Origin: Trametes villosa
Lineage: Eukaryota; Basidiomycota; Agaricomycetes; Polyporales; Polyporaceae
Assembly (NCBI GenBank): GCA_002964805.2
Contig: PUDQ02000056.1
Coordinates: 62,001 to 126,000, forward strand
DNA length: 64,000 bases
Reading direction: 5' to 3'
The position numbers and the translations under genes are program-made. Shown in pieces: positions 63,998-64,000 of the stretch. Below the pieces are notes generated by a model. That model was not told the origin of the DNA and did not search any database. It worked only from the letters and a program-made list of their open reading frames with translations. How positions within the stretch are numbered: position 1 is the first letter of the stretch; every line of letters starts with the position of its first letter.

Positions 63998-64000
63998 ACG

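Overview
The window is nuclear DNA of a filamentous basidiomycete, most likely an Agaricomycete, possibly a polypore. Protein genes are cut by many short GT-AG introns, mostly about 50-60 nt, and coding DNA is GC-rich. The gene families fit this group: DUF6534 membrane proteins, an OTT_1508-type deaminase-like protein, a Cch1 calcium channel, epsin, the fungal 9.5 kDa complex I subunit and a GH45 endoglucanase. The order cannot be fixed from the sequence alone. Most gene models here were assembled by joining exons by eye, so boundaries and some small exons are approximate.

Layout. 0-3 kb: 3' part of an O-acetylhomoserine sulfhydrylase gene and a small unknown gene. 3.8-6.4 kb: intron-containing tRNA-Trp and a DUF6534 membrane protein gene. 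7.4-18.8 kb: translation factor eIF3a and the large calcium channel CCH1, both on the minus strand. 19-26.7 kb: an EamA/DMT-type transporter, epsin, an OTT_1508-like deaminase protein and a doubtful small gene. 28-34.4 kb: beta-tubulin and a 5-oxoprolinase-like protein that contains only the hydantoinase-A half. 34.5-44.7 kb: GH45 endoglucanase, FCP1/NIF-domain protein, pfkB sugar kinase, KEOPS kinase Bud32, an F-box-like protein and complex I 9.5 kDa subunit. 44.9-50.5 kb: a second EamA/DMT transporter and a second DUF6534 gene. 50.8-64 kb: mitochondrial protease OMA1, tRNA-Glu, exosome subunit RRP45, a one-pass membrane protein with two beta-rich ectodomain repeats, an F-box protein, 2-Cys peroxiredoxin, TRM112 and a second tRNA-Glu.

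This is mostly a housekeeping neighbourhood (translation, tRNA modification through Bud32 and Trm112, RNA decay, tubulin, calcium entry, redox defence) with some accessory genes. There is no evidence of one multi-gene pathway. The most notable points are: glutamine at beta-tubulin position 198, the classic benzimidazole site; the order DUF6534(-), DMT(+), DMT(-), DUF6534(+), which looks like a decayed inverted segmental duplication; the oxoprolinase-like gene ending exactly at the HyuA/HyuB boundary; a GC-AG intron in BUD32; and unusually long introns in the tubulin and oxoprolinase genes.
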